64,000 bases of DNA from Novosphingobium sp. UBA6272 (lineage in GTDB: Bacteria > Pseudomonadota > Alphaproteobacteria > Sphingomonadales > Sphingomonadaceae). Of the stretch, positions 42,148 to 50,979 are shown one piece after another. The stretch lies in assembly GCF_002440635.1 (NCBI RefSeq), contig NZ_DJUW01000016.1, positions 49,052 to 113,051 on the forward strand, read 5' to 3'. The notes beneath the pieces are model-generated. The model ran no database searches, was not told the DNA's origin, and was given only the letters and a program-made list of their open reading frames with translations. Positions within the stretch are counted from its first letter, which is position 1; each line of letters opens with the position of its first letter. Both the position numbers and the translations under genes were made by a program.

Positions 42148-43820
42148 ACGCGGTCCGGGCCACCCGGATCCGCTTGCCGCTTGCCCCGCCTGCCGATGTG
42201 CGGCGGGAGCGCACCGCCGTGCTGGCGGTATTCACCGCAATCCTGCTGCTGCAGCTGGAGCTGGTTTTCAATCGACCGATCAACTGGGACGAATTCTGGC
42301 ACCTCAGCCTGGTCCATACCCAGGATCAAGGCCGGATGACCGAAGTGTTGCAGGTGCTGCACATCCGCGCGCTGGGCTGGATCGCAGCGCTGCCGCTTGA
42401 TGAGATCGGCCAGATCCGCGTCGCCCGGCTGGTCATGTTTTGCTGCGAGGCCTTCACGCTCTGCGCGATCTATGGCCTGGCCCGGCTGTTCGCCCAGGCC
42501 CGCATCGCACTGCTTGCTCCGTTGCTCTACCTGTCGGCTGGAAACGTGTTTCAGCACGGCATGTCGTTCCGCGCCGATCCGTTGGTCACCGCCCTCCTGA
42601 TGGCCGCGCTGTGGCTGCTTGCCGCCAGCCGGCTCAATGCCAGAGCTCTTGCCGGAATGGCGGTGCTGCTCGCGCTCGCCATGTTTGCCACGATCAAGGC
42701 TGCGCTCTATGCCCCGGCCTTCGCAATGCTGGCCTGGCACCGGATTCGGCAAAGCGACCGCCCCGGCAATCTCACCCTGCAACTGGCTGCCATGGCCGCC
42801 CTTGCGGCAGCCTTGCTCGCTGCCCTGATCGCCGCGTCACAGGCCTATGTGCCACCCACACTTACCGGCGGCGCGGCGGATACGGTAAAGACATCACGCG
42901 ACATGCTGCTGGCCGAAGGGCTATTTCCGCGCTGGCCCTATATCGTCCTGACGATCGGCACCGCGCCGATCTTCGCCGTCGCGCTGGCAGCCGCACTGCC
43001 GGCTTTGCGACGCGGTGGCTTGGTGTCAAGCCGCCGGCTGGCCTTGGCCGGGCTGATCCTGCCATTGCTGAGTGTGGCGTTCTACCGGAACGCCTTTCCC
43101 TATTACTACGCCTTCATCCTCGCCCCGGTCGCGGTTGGTATGGTGCCCGGGATCGCCTGGCTGGCGCGCCGCTATTCGGCCCGAACCGTGGCGTTCGGCT
43201 GCCTGATCGGCTGCGTTATTCTCTCGGCAATTACCCCGCGCGGAGTGCAGGACGATCAGCGTGCCGTACTGCGCGAGGTCCATCGCCTGTTTCCCCGGCC
43301 CGTGGGCTATTTCGACTTTGCCGGAATGGTATCCGCCTTTCCCAAGGCCAATGTGTTCATGAGCACCTGGGGCCAGACCCGCTACCGCAAGGGGGAGACC
43401 GAGAGCTATGCACAGGCAATCGTGCGCCGTGACGTGCCGCTTTTGCTGACCAACAACAATGTGCTGATGCGCAACCAGTCCGATGCCGGCCCGGCGTGGG
43501 AACTGCTGCCAGCCGACGCGGCGCTGCTGCGCACGGCCTACCTCCAGCACTGGGGCCCGATCTGGATCGCCGGCCGCCGCTTCGGCCCGGGATCTGCCGC
43601 ACAGGACTTTGTACTGCCATCGGCAGGACCTTACCGGCTACAAGGCGCCGCAGCCGAAATCGATGGCCGCCGGATCGAGCCCGGCAGCACCGTGAACCTT
43701 GGCCGCGGCCAACACCGCTTCGTGCCGCTGGGCCCCGGCGAAACCGAGCTCCGGTGGGAAAGCAATCTGCCCCGCCCCATGGCACCCGCACCGGTCGACG
43801 CACCGTTCAAGGACTTCTGA
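42144..43820 (+). CDS. GT-C-type membrane glycosyltransferase candidate
   Basis: This 558-residue protein has about ten hydrophobic segments over residues 25-370 and a soluble C-terminal domain of about 170 residues. The first loop holds NRPINWDEFWHLS, where an acidic residue after the first helix is typical of GT-C enzymes that use lipid-phosphate sugars. SFRADPLVTALLM is also family-like. It overlaps the GT2 gene by four bases, so the upstream enzyme may make its donor. The acceptor is unknown. A close named family is not obvious to me. Confidence 0.7.
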   Translation: MNAVRATRIRLPLAPPADVRRERTAVLAVFTAILLLQLELVFNRPINWDEFWHLSLVHTQDQGRMTEVLQVLHIRALGWIAALPLDEIGQIRVARLVMFCCEAFTLCAIYGLARLFAQARIALLAPLLYLSAGNVFQHGMSFRADPLVTALLMAALWLLAASRLNARALAGMAVLLALAMFATIKAALYAPAFAMLAWHRIRQSDRPGNLTLQLAAMAALAAALLAALIAASQAYVPPTLTGGAADTVKTSRDMLLAEGLFPRWPYIVLTIGTAPIFAVALAAALPALRRGGLVSSRRLALAGLILPLLSVAFYRNAFPYYYAFILAPVAVGMVPGIAWLARRYSARTVAFGCLIGCVILSAITPRGVQDDQRAVLREVHRLFPRPVGYFDFAGMVSAFPKANVFMSTWGQTRYRKGETESYAQAIVRRDVPLLLTNNNVLMRNQSDAGPAWELLPADAALLRTAYLQHWGPIWIAGRRFGPGSAAQDFVLPSAGPYRLQGAAAEIDGRRIEPGSTVNLGRGQHRFVPLGPGETELRWESNLPRPMAPAPVDAPFKDF

Positions 43821-43823
43821 CAA

Positions 43824-44705
43824 ATGCCCGCGCGCAATCTTGCCCTTTCAGGCCTGGTTCGCCGGGTGCAAGCCTTGCGCAATTGGGCTCAGGTCCGGCG
43901 CGGCCCGCTGCTGATAGCGGCGCTAGCGTTGTTCTTTGCCGGGACCTGGCTTTCCGTGCGCCAGCTCGGACTATCGCCGCGTACACTGCAAGGCGGCCCG
44001 TTGCTGATCCAGATGGCAATCGCCCCGCTCTCGCTGCTGTACGCCGGGATCGGCATGCACCTGCTGGCGCGCAGTGCGCAGGTGCCGATGCCGCTGGGCC
44101 AGGCGACTGCCCTGTCGGCCTGGGCAACCCTGGCCGAAGCGCTGCCGCTGCCCGGTGGAGCAATGGTCCGTGCCGGTGCACTGATGGCCAAAGGGACCGG
44201 CCTCGCGCGCAGCTCGGCGCTGGTGCTCGCCAATGCGCTGCTGTGGATCTCGCTCGCCGCGCTGGGTTGCGGTCTGGTCCTGCTCGGCCATGGACAAGGT
44301 GCCGCCGGACTGCTGGCCTTCGGCGGAACGATCGGCTCGGCAGTCTGCTTCGGCTGGCTGACCCGCACTTCGGGTCTGGCGCTGGCCATGCAGACCCTTG
44401 CTCACCGCCTCTCGGGCATGGCGCTGATCGCGGTCCGCCTGCACTTCGCTTTCCTGACCCTCGGCGTGACAATGCCGCTCGCCGACACGCTGCCCTTTGC
44501 GCTGGCCAACATCGCCGGATCGGCCGCCTCGATCGCGCCTGCCGGCCTCGGGATCAGCGAGACGCTGGCCGCTGCCGCCGCTGGCACGGTCAAGGTCGCA
44601 CCGGGCGCGGCCTTCCTGGCAGTCGGGCTTGATCGGCTGATCTGCCTCGCCGCCAGCGGCCTGCTGGCCCTGGCCACCGCCCGGCAGCGGAGCGCTGCGG
44701 CATGA
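43824..44705 (+). CDS. UPF0104/LPG synthase-TM-like membrane protein
   Basis: This 293-residue protein has about eight hydrophobic segments. Its motifs PGGAMVRAGALMAKGTGL and APAGLGISETLAAAA resemble those of the lysylphosphatidylglycerol synthase transmembrane family (YbhN/AglD-like). Members of this family sit in glycolipid and polysaccharide loci and may act as flippases. It starts three bases after the GT-C gene and overlaps the following GT4 gene by four bases. Confidence 0.75.
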   Translation: MPARNLALSGLVRRVQALRNWAQVRRGPLLIAALALFFAGTWLSVRQLGLSPRTLQGGPLLIQMAIAPLSLLYAGIGMHLLARSAQVPMPLGQATALSAWATLAEALPLPGGAMVRAGALMAKGTGLARSSALVLANALLWISLAALGCGLVLLGHGQGAAGLLAFGGTIGSAVCFGWLTRTSGLALAMQTLAHRLSGMALIAVRLHFAFLTLGVTMPLADTLPFALANIAGSAASIAPAGLGISETLAAAAAGTVKVAPGAAFLAVGLDRLICLAASGLLALATARQRSAAA

Positions 44706-45844
44706 CCGGGCACCGATTTCTCGTTTGGGGCACCTTCGACACCGGCAAGCCGCGCGTGCGGATGCTGGTCGAGGCGCTGCGGCTGAATGATCCCGCGCTC
44801 CCCGTGATCCACTGCAATCCCTGGGCCGGAATCGAGGACAAGAGCCAGGTAAAGGGCCTGGCCGCCCGGCTGGCGCTGCTGCTGCGCTGGCTGCTGACCT
44901 ATCCGGCGCTGATCGCGGCCTATCTGCGCGCGCCCCGCCACGAAGTTGTAGTGGTGCCCTACCCAGGCAATCTCGACGTGCTGGTGCTGTGGCCGCTGGC
45001 CCGGCTGCGCGGGGCGAAGATCTGCTGGGACATGTTCCTTTCGCTTTACGATACGGCGGTGATCGACCGCGCTATGGTGGGGCGCGGCGGAATGCTCGCG
45101 CGGCTGATCCGTGCCGCCGAATGGCTCTCGACCCGCGCCGCCGACCGGATCCTGCTCGATTCCCGCGCCCATGCCGATTACATCGCCGATCTGTTCCACC
45201 TGCCGGCTGCCAAAGTGGGCGCCTTTCAGGTTGGTGCCGAGACCGAGCTGTTCGTCCGCGCAGCGCAACCACCCGCCACCACGCCGCTCGATGTGCTGTT
45301 CTACGGCCAGTTTATCCCGCTCCACGGGCTCGATACGATCATTGCCGCGATCGCCCAGATCGAACAGGATGAAACTGCGCCGCCGCTTACCTTCACGATT
45401 GTCGGACAAGGCCAGGAACAGCCTCGGATCGATGCACTGATCGCCCGCCAAGGCCTGCGCTCGGTCAAGCGGACCAACTGGGTCGATTTCGCCGATCTGC
45501 CGGCCCTGATCGACCGCTCCTCGTTCTGCCTCGGCGTCTTCGCCCGCGATGGTAAGGGCACTCGCGTGATCCCCAACAAGGTGTTCCAGATCCTTTCGGT
45601 CGGTCGTCCGCTGATCACCATGGATAGCCCGGCCATCCGCGAGCTGGTTTCGCCGGGACCTGCCCTGAGACTGGTGCCGCCGGGCGATGCCGCGGCGCTG
45701 GCCGACGCAATCCTCTCGCTTGCGCGCGACCTTTCCGCCCCCGGCGGCGCTGCCGCGCTTCATCAATCCGCCATTGCCGCCATGCCCCGTGTCGGTGCAT
45801 CTGCAATCGGCGCCCAGTTTCTTGCAGCCACGGAGTCCCTTTGA
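44702..45844 (+). CDS. GT4-family glycosyltransferase
   Basis: This 380-residue GT-B enzyme has an N-terminal domain with DTGKPRVRMLVEALRL and a C-terminal domain with VLFYGQFIPLHGLDTII. FARDGKGTRVIPNKVFQIL is the donor-binding EX7E-like region in a divergent form. It would transfer a nucleotide-sugar unit to a lipid or glycan acceptor on the cytoplasmic side. The stop shares TGATG with the methyltransferase start. Confidence 0.83.
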   Translation: MTGHRFLVWGTFDTGKPRVRMLVEALRLNDPALPVIHCNPWAGIEDKSQVKGLAARLALLLRWLLTYPALIAAYLRAPRHEVVVVPYPGNLDVLVLWPLARLRGAKICWDMFLSLYDTAVIDRAMVGRGGMLARLIRAAEWLSTRAADRILLDSRAHADYIADLFHLPAAKVGAFQVGAETELFVRAAQPPATTPLDVLFYGQFIPLHGLDTIIAAIAQIEQDETAPPLTFTIVGQGQEQPRIDALIARQGLRSVKRTNWVDFADLPALIDRSSFCLGVFARDGKGTRVIPNKVFQILSVGRPLITMDSPAIRELVSPGPALRLVPPGDAAALADAILSLARDLSAPGGAAALHQSAIAAMPRVGASAIGAQFLAATESL

Positions 45845-46656
45845 TGTCCACTGCCACCCCGGCCAACCCTGCCCTGACCATCGACCGCCAATTCGGCGCG
45901 GTGCTCGAAGGCCGCTGGGTCCCTGCCCCGCGCTTTGTCCTGCGCCGCGACCGCGTTCTGCCGTTGGTCGAACGCATGCCGGCCGGACGGGTGATCGAGG
46001 TCGGCTGCGGCTCGGGCGCGCTGCTGCGCGAACTCGCCCAGCGCGGGCATGAATGCATTGGGCTGGAAACGTCGCCCGATGCGGTTGATGTCGCAGGACA
46101 AATGCTCGCCGGTTTCCCCAAAGCGCGGGTCCTGGCAAAGGCCGAGCCCGGCTGGGAAAAGACCTTCGACCTGCTGATGGCCTTCGAAGTGCTTGAGCAT
46201 ATCGAGGATGATCATGGCGCTCTGAAGAATTGGGTCCGCTGGCTGAAACCGGGCGGCAAGGTGATCCTTTCGATGCCGGCACATATGGCGATGTGGAGTC
46301 AGCGCGACGCCTGGGCCGGGCATTACCGCCGCTATGGCAAGGAAGAAATGATCCGTCTGGCCGAAGCGGCGGGACTGATGGTTGAAAAGCTCGAATGTTA
46401 TGGCTTTCCGTTGTCCAACCTGACCCATTGGCTCGGCAACGTGTCGGTGCGCGGACAGGACTATGCCGGGGGCGGGATGAGCCAGGAAGAAGCCACCGCC
46501 GCCAGCGGAACCGACCGGACCACCGCGATCAAGTATTTCCCGTGGCAGCGCTCGCTGCTTGGCCGAGCGATAATGGGGACCGCCTGCCAGATCCAGCGCC
46601 CGTTCCTTGGGACCCGACTAGGGGATGGCTACCTGTTGGTGGCGACCAGGACCTGA
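45844..46656 (+). CDS. class I SAM-dependent methyltransferase
   Basis: This 270-residue Rossmann methyltransferase shows motif I VIEVGCGSGALLREL, the acidic LGLETSPDAV region (post I), and AFEVLEHIEDDHGAL. LKPGGKVILSMPAH follows, as in UbiE-like folds. It starts one base inside the GT4 stop and closes the five-gene cluster. It could methylate a sugar or lipid made by its neighbours. The start MSTATPANPAL is used rather than the TTG one codon earlier. Confidence 0.87.
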   Translation: MSTATPANPALTIDRQFGAVLEGRWVPAPRFVLRRDRVLPLVERMPAGRVIEVGCGSGALLRELAQRGHECIGLETSPDAVDVAGQMLAGFPKARVLAKAEPGWEKTFDLLMAFEVLEHIEDDHGALKNWVRWLKPGGKVILSMPAHMAMWSQRDAWAGHYRRYGKEEMIRLAEAAGLMVEKLECYGFPLSNLTHWLGNVSVRGQDYAGGGMSQEEATAASGTDRTTAIKYFPWQRSLLGRAIMGTACQIQRPFLGTRLGDGYLLVATRT

Positions 46657-46785
46657 CAACCAAGGGAAAATCGCCGGTTCATTAGGAAATATTCAAAGTT
46701 TCCGCCTTATTCACCATTCCCGTAAGGCCGTAGGTATCCATACCGATGGCATTCAGACCGCAGAATTCCGGGGGATAGAGCCACG

Positions 46786-48309
46786 ATGAGCGCATTTGGC
46801 CGACGCAATGGTGCAGGAGGCATGGCCCCTGGCGCGCGCCCGCAATTCGGCGTTGCCCGCCCGATGAAGGGCGGCTTCGGCGGTAACGAATCTTCCGGAG
46901 GGGACCAGTTCCCGCCGCTGCCGGGCGAAGAAGCCGCCGCGCTGCCCCCGCTTGAAGGCGGCGGTCAGGCGACCAAGGCCGACGCGATGACCCGTCTGCA
47001 GGACCGGGTCAACGGCGTGGTCGAGAACCAGCATCAGGCTGAAGGCTTTGAAGCATCGGTTCACAAGATCAAGGAACAGGTGCTTCCCCGTCTGCTCGAA
47101 CGCGTCGATCCCGAAGCGGCGGCGACGCTAACCAAGGACGAGCTCAGCGAAGAGTTCCGCCCGATCATCCTAGAAGTGCTGGCCGAATTGAAGGTCACGC
47201 TCAACCGGCGTGAGCAGTTCGCGCTGGAAAAGGTCCTGATCGACGAACTGCTGGGCTTTGGCCCGCTGGAAGAATTGCTCAACGATCCGGACGTGTCCGA
47301 TATCATGGTCAACGGTCCGGACCAGACTTACATCGAAAAGAAGGGCAAGCTGACGCTGGCCCACATCCGCTTCCGCGACGAGAACCACCTGTTCCAGATC
47401 GCCCAGCGGATCGTCAACCAGGTCGGCCGCCGTGTTGACCAGACCACGCCGCTGGCCGACGCCCGCCTCAAGGACGGCAGCCGCGTCAACGTGATCGTCC
47501 CTCCGCTCAGCCTGCGCGGCACCGCGATCTCTATTCGTAAGTTCTCCGAAAAACCGATCACCATCGACATGCTCAAGGACTTCGGTTCGATGAGCGAGAA
47601 GATGGCGACCTGTCTGAAGATTGCCGGCGCCTGCCGGATGAACATCGTCATTTCGGGCGGTACCGGCTCGGGTAAAACGACCATGCTCAACGCCCTGTCG
47701 AAGATGATCGACCCGGGCGAGCGCGTGCTGACGATCGAAGACGCAGCCGAACTTCGCCTGCAGCAGCCGCACTGGCTGCCGCTTGAAACCCGCCCGCCGA
47801 ACCTGGAAGGCCAGGGCGCGATCACCATCGGCGATCTTGTGAAGAACGCGCTGCGTATGCGTCCTGACCGGATCATCCTGGGCGAAATCCGTGGCGCGGA
47901 GTGTTTCGACCTGCTCGCCGCGATGAACACCGGTCACGATGGCTCGATGTGTACGCTCCACGCCAACAGCCCGCGTGAATGCCTGGGCCGTATGGAAAAC
48001 ATGATCCTGATGGGCGACATCAAGATCCCCAAGGAAGCCATTTCGCGCCAGATCGCCGAATCGGTCGATCTGATCGTCCAGGTCAAGCGCCTGCGCGACG
48101 GTTCGCGCCGCACCACCGAGATCACCGAGGTGATCGGGATGGAAGGCGACGTGATCGTCACCCAGTCGCTGTTCAAGTTCGAATACCTTGACGAAAGCGA
48201 CGACGGCAAGATCATCGGCGAATTCCGCTCGAGCGGGCTGCGCCCCTATACGCTTGAAAAGGCCCGCCAGTTCGGGTTCGACCAGGCCTACCTCGAAGCC
48301 TGCCTCTAA
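46786..48309 (+). CDS. cpaF: CpaF/TadA-type pilus assembly ATPase
   Basis: This 507-residue secretion ATPase has a low-complexity Gly/Pro N-terminus (about residues 1-65) and an N-terminal domain with LLGFGPLEELLNDPDVSDIM. Walker A is VISGGTGSGKTTML near residue 290, the Walker B/Asp box region is RPDRIILGEIRG, and the His box is GSMCTLHANSPRE. It would power a Flp/Tad pilus. No other cpa/tad gene is present: the upstream gene is a methyltransferase and downstream is a convergent small gene. It is therefore separated from the rest of its machine. Confidence 0.92.
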   Translation: MSAFGRRNGAGGMAPGARPQFGVARPMKGGFGGNESSGGDQFPPLPGEEAAALPPLEGGGQATKADAMTRLQDRVNGVVENQHQAEGFEASVHKIKEQVLPRLLERVDPEAAATLTKDELSEEFRPIILEVLAELKVTLNRREQFALEKVLIDELLGFGPLEELLNDPDVSDIMVNGPDQTYIEKKGKLTLAHIRFRDENHLFQIAQRIVNQVGRRVDQTTPLADARLKDGSRVNVIVPPLSLRGTAISIRKFSEKPITIDMLKDFGSMSEKMATCLKIAGACRMNIVISGGTGSGKTTMLNALSKMIDPGERVLTIEDAAELRLQQPHWLPLETRPPNLEGQGAITIGDLVKNALRMRPDRIILGEIRGAECFDLLAAMNTGHDGSMCTLHANSPRECLGRMENMILMGDIKIPKEAISRQIAESVDLIVQVKRLRDGSRRTTEITEVIGMEGDVIVTQSLFKFEYLDESDDGKIIGEFRSSGLRPYTLEKARQFGFDQAYLEACL

Positions 48310-48533
48310 ACGAAATAAGGTCCGAACACCGCCGTCAGGAAGGCCAAAAAGGCTGACCAGAAGGCGATGTCGCGCCATGGCATCCAGCCAACCGCATCGG
48401 CATCGCTGCGGGTCATCCGGCGGCGATCGCCCCGCCAGGCGACTATGGCCAGGCAAACCAGACTGAACGACAGCAGCGACGAACGCACCCAGGCCTCGTC
48501 AAGCCAGTCCGATATCGTTGCTTGCCAGTCCAT
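48306..48533 (-). CDS. small predicted inner-membrane protein
   Basis: This 75-residue protein has two hydrophobic stretches (LLSFSLVCLAIVAW and IAFWSAFLAFLTAVFGPYF) around a basic loop RRRMTRSDADAVG. The ATG at 48533 lies about 20 bases from the divergent EamA gene. The 3' end overlaps the cpaF stop by a few bases, tail to tail. It has no recognisable family and may be real, since the pattern is that of a clean two-helix protein. Confidence 0.6.
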   Translation of the reverse strand: MDWQATISDWLDEAWVRSSLLSFSLVCLAIVAWRGDRRRMTRSDADAVGWMPWRDIAFWSAFLAFLTAVFGPYFV

Positions 48534-48555
48534 TCCCCGCCGTTAGATCGGGCGG

Positions 48556-49461
48556 GTGCATCCTGTCCAGAAGCCCCTATACGCGCTCGGCCTTCGACTG
48601 CTTGCAGTCATGGTGCTCTCGACGCTGGTAATGGTGGTCAAATATACCGCCGCAAGCGGTGTAGCGTTCCCGGAGATTCTCTTCTGGCGGCAAGTGCCTT
48701 CGGCGCTTTTGATCCTGGCTTGGCTTGGACTGCGCGGCCAGATCGGTAGGCTCAAATCCCAGCGACTGCCCAGCCATGCCCGGCGCGCGCTGCTGGGCAT
48801 GACCGGCATGTTCTTTACTTTCGGCGCACCAGTGCTGCTGCCGCTGGCGGTTGCAACAACGCTGGGCTTTACCACGCCGATCTTCGCGGTGATCCTCTCT
48901 GCGTTGTTGCTCAAAGAACGGGTCGGCCCGGTTCGCTGGCTGGCAGTTGCCCTGGGCTTTGCCGGCGTGGTGATCATCGCCCAGCCAGGCCACACTGTCA
49001 TTCCCGCCTTCGGGGCCTTCGTGGGGCTGGGCGCGGGGTTCATGGTCGCGCTGATTTCGATCCAGGTTCGCGATCTGGGGCGGACCGAGGAATCGCTTTC
49101 GATCGTGTTCTGGTTTGCGGCGATCTCCGCGCCGATTCTGACGCTGGGCCTGCCGTTCTATGCCAGCGCGCACAGTGCCTGGCAGTGGTTCCTGCTGATC
49201 GGCGGCGGTGTGCTCGGGCTGATCGGGCAGCTGCTGCTCACCGCGTCACTGCGCTACGGGCAGGTCGCCAGTGTAATCGTGATGGATTATTCCGCGTTGA
49301 TCTGGGCAACCCTTTACGGCTGGGCAATCTGGGACGAGCTGCCGCCAACCGCGACCTGGTTGGGAGCCCCCGCGATCATCGCCGCCGGAGCGGTAATCGC
49401 CTGGCGGGAGCATCTCCATCACCGCCGCTTGCCCCCTGCTGCGGTGAATAGCGCTGAATGA
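48556..49461 (+). CDS. EamA/DMT-family transporter
   Basis: This 301-residue protein has ten hydrophobic segments and the double EamA repeat. Typical blocks are ASGVAFPEILFWRQ, LAVATTLGFTTPIFAVILSA and MDYSALIWATLYGWAIW. GTG start at 48556. It resembles the gene at 40132-41031 but is only distantly related. The transported compound is unknown. No regulator or partner gene is adjacent. Confidence 0.86.
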   Translation: MHPVQKPLYALGLRLLAVMVLSTLVMVVKYTAASGVAFPEILFWRQVPSALLILAWLGLRGQIGRLKSQRLPSHARRALLGMTGMFFTFGAPVLLPLAVATTLGFTTPIFAVILSALLLKERVGPVRWLAVALGFAGVVIIAQPGHTVIPAFGAFVGLGAGFMVALISIQVRDLGRTEESLSIVFWFAAISAPILTLGLPFYASAHSAWQWFLLIGGGVLGLIGQLLLTASLRYGQVASVIVMDYSALIWATLYGWAIWDELPPTATWLGAPAIIAAGAVIAWREHLHHRRLPPAAVNSAE

Positions 49462-49541
49462 GCGATGGCAAGGGAGCCCTGCAGTTGTGCTAAGAGTTGT
49501 GATGGTACAAATTGATCATTGAGCAATTCAAGGAGAGTCCT

Positions 49542-49673
49542 TTGGTTCGCAAACTCCTGCTCGCATGCGCGATGACCAGCCTGGTACTGACCGCGACGGC
49601 CTGCAACACCGTAAAGGGTCTTGGCCGCGATATTGAATCGGTTGGTGAGGCGGGCGACCGCGCCGTCAAGTAG
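49542..49673 (+). CDS. entericidin A/B-like lipoprotein
   Basis: This 43-residue peptide is too short for ordinary gene calling but well supported. AAGGAG lies six bases before the TTG start. The hydrophobic signal LLLACAMTSLVLTATAC ends in a lipobox-like cysteine. The mature part NTVKGLGRDIESVGEAGD has the CNTVKG-GxDI pattern of entericidin-type lipoproteins. These are small envelope lipoproteins linked to stress in E. coli. No second (antidote) copy is seen nearby. Confidence 0.8.
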   Translation: MVRKLLLACAMTSLVLTATACNTVKGLGRDIESVGEAGDRAVK

Positions 49674-49742
49674 CTACCCCGTTCGACCAGCGCCATTTGG
49701 CGGTTCGTCGATCCGATATTTGTCTCTTGCGACAAATGATTT

Positions 49743-49781
49743 AGGCAGGCTTCCGAAGTATTTCGCTTTGGGAGCCTGCCT
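49743..49781 (+). promoter_or_regulatory. hairpin covering ribosome site of the TPR/TonB-C-like gene
   Basis: AGGCAGGCTTCC (49743-49754) and GGGAGCCTGCCT (49770-49781) form a 12-pair stem (one G-U) with a 15-base loop. The right arm contains GGGAG, the only ribosome site for the ATG at 49783. No T-run follows, so this is more likely a translation control element than a terminator of the entericidin-like gene. Confidence 0.55.
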
Positions 49782-49782
49782 G

Positions 49783-50979
49783 ATGTCATTCGCCCCTCGC
49801 CTGCTCTTTGCCGCAGCGGCGCTCGCCCTTGCATCCCCCTCGCTAGCGCAGGACATTGTTGTCAAAGGCAAGCCGGTAGCCGAAACTGCGGCGGACCTAG
49901 CCGCTTGTCTGAAGCGCGATTGTCCTCCGGATGAAGACATCAAAGCCACGCTCGCCCATGCGGAGAACCTGTTTGTAAATGGGGATTACAAGACCGCGCA
50001 GCGCACGCTCCACGCCTCGATGGGGCGCAACCGCAAGCACGGCGAGGCGTACCCTTTGCAAGTCTCTGACCTGTTCCGAGCGAATAGCCGGGTGGCCGAA
50101 CATATGGGTGAAGCGCGTGATTATCAGCTCTCCACGCTCGACATGCGCAACACCTTGCGAGACAGCTTCGGCAAGGATGATTTCCGCACTCTGGTAGCGG
50201 ACATCGAAGTGGGGGACAGCCGCGCCAAGTTGGGTTTCTCAGAAGAAGCCGAAAAGATGTACCGCGATGTTGAAAAGCGGGCGCTGGCGGCGAAGCAGTT
50301 CCGCGTTGCCAGCTTTGCCCGCGTACGGCTCGCTACGGTCGCGCGCAATCGCTATGATCTGGAACCGACGAGTGCCAACCGCAAGGAACTCGACAAACGG
50401 CTCACGCTGGTGACAGACAATCCTTTGCCGGGCGGTGAGGAATTCGTGCTGGCTGCAAAGGTCCTGCGAGCGAAGTCCGACCGCAAGCATGGCTCCACCG
50501 CCAGCACCGACGAATTGGTCAAAGAGTTCGCTGCCAAAGGGGGGGCTAGCCGACCCTTGCTGCTCTATAGCGAACCGCTTGCGCGCGATGATCCCCGCAG
50601 CGCTGGCTGGCCAGACGGCTTTGACAACACCCGCAACGCCAGCCTTGGCACTTCCACAAATCGCTATGGCCAGTGGGTAGATGTGGGCTTTTGGATTGGT
50701 CAGAACGGCAAGGTTTCGGACATTGAGGTCTTGCGCGCCAAGGGCGACAGCGCTTGGGCAAAACCGGTGCTGCGGAACATTTCGCGCCGGGTCTATGCTC
50801 CGCTCAAGACCGATGGCGACAGCACGCCTGGTTTCTACATGATCGAGCGTTATACCCTGACAGCGCGAGTCACCGACGGAGCTACCGGAACGCACTTGCG
50901 AACCCGGGAATTGACCCCGCGAATTGAGCGCATCGATTTAACCGAGGACCCCGCCGAACCGGCAAAAAGCGGCGGTTGA
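49783..50979 (+). CDS. secreted protein with TPR-like region and TonB-C-like domain
   Basis: This 398-residue precursor has a signal peptide (FAPRLLFAAAALALASPSLAQ) and a helical TPR-like section with AENLFVNGDYKTAQRTLHAS and AEKMYRDVEKRALAA. The C-terminal domain contains WVDVGFWIGQNGKVSDIEVL and AKPVLRNISRRVYAPL, which resembles the TonB C-terminal fold. The start at ATG 49783 gives the only good signal peptide; the frame stays open upstream. GC content is lower than in flanking genes. Function unknown; it may be a periplasmic partner of envelope proteins. Confidence 0.72.
   Translation: MSFAPRLLFAAAALALASPSLAQDIVVKGKPVAETAADLAACLKRDCPPDEDIKATLAHAENLFVNGDYKTAQRTLHASMGRNRKHGEAYPLQVSDLFRANSRVAEHMGEARDYQLSTLDMRNTLRDSFGKDDFRTLVADIEVGDSRAKLGFSEEAEKMYRDVEKRALAAKQFRVASFARVRLATVARNRYDLEPTSANRKELDKRLTLVTDNPLPGGEEFVLAAKVLRAKSDRKHGSTASTDELVKEFAAKGGASRPLLLYSEPLARDDPRSAGWPDGFDNTRNASLGTSTNRYGQWVDVGFWIGQNGKVSDIEVLRAKGDSAWAKPVLRNISRRVYAPLKTDGDSTPGFYMIERYTLTARVTDGATGTHLRTRELTPRIERIDLTEDPAEPAKSGG

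Noticed and set aside
47170..48456. A 428-codon open frame antisense to cpaF
   Set aside because: Shadow of cpaF with no recognisable domain or start signal.
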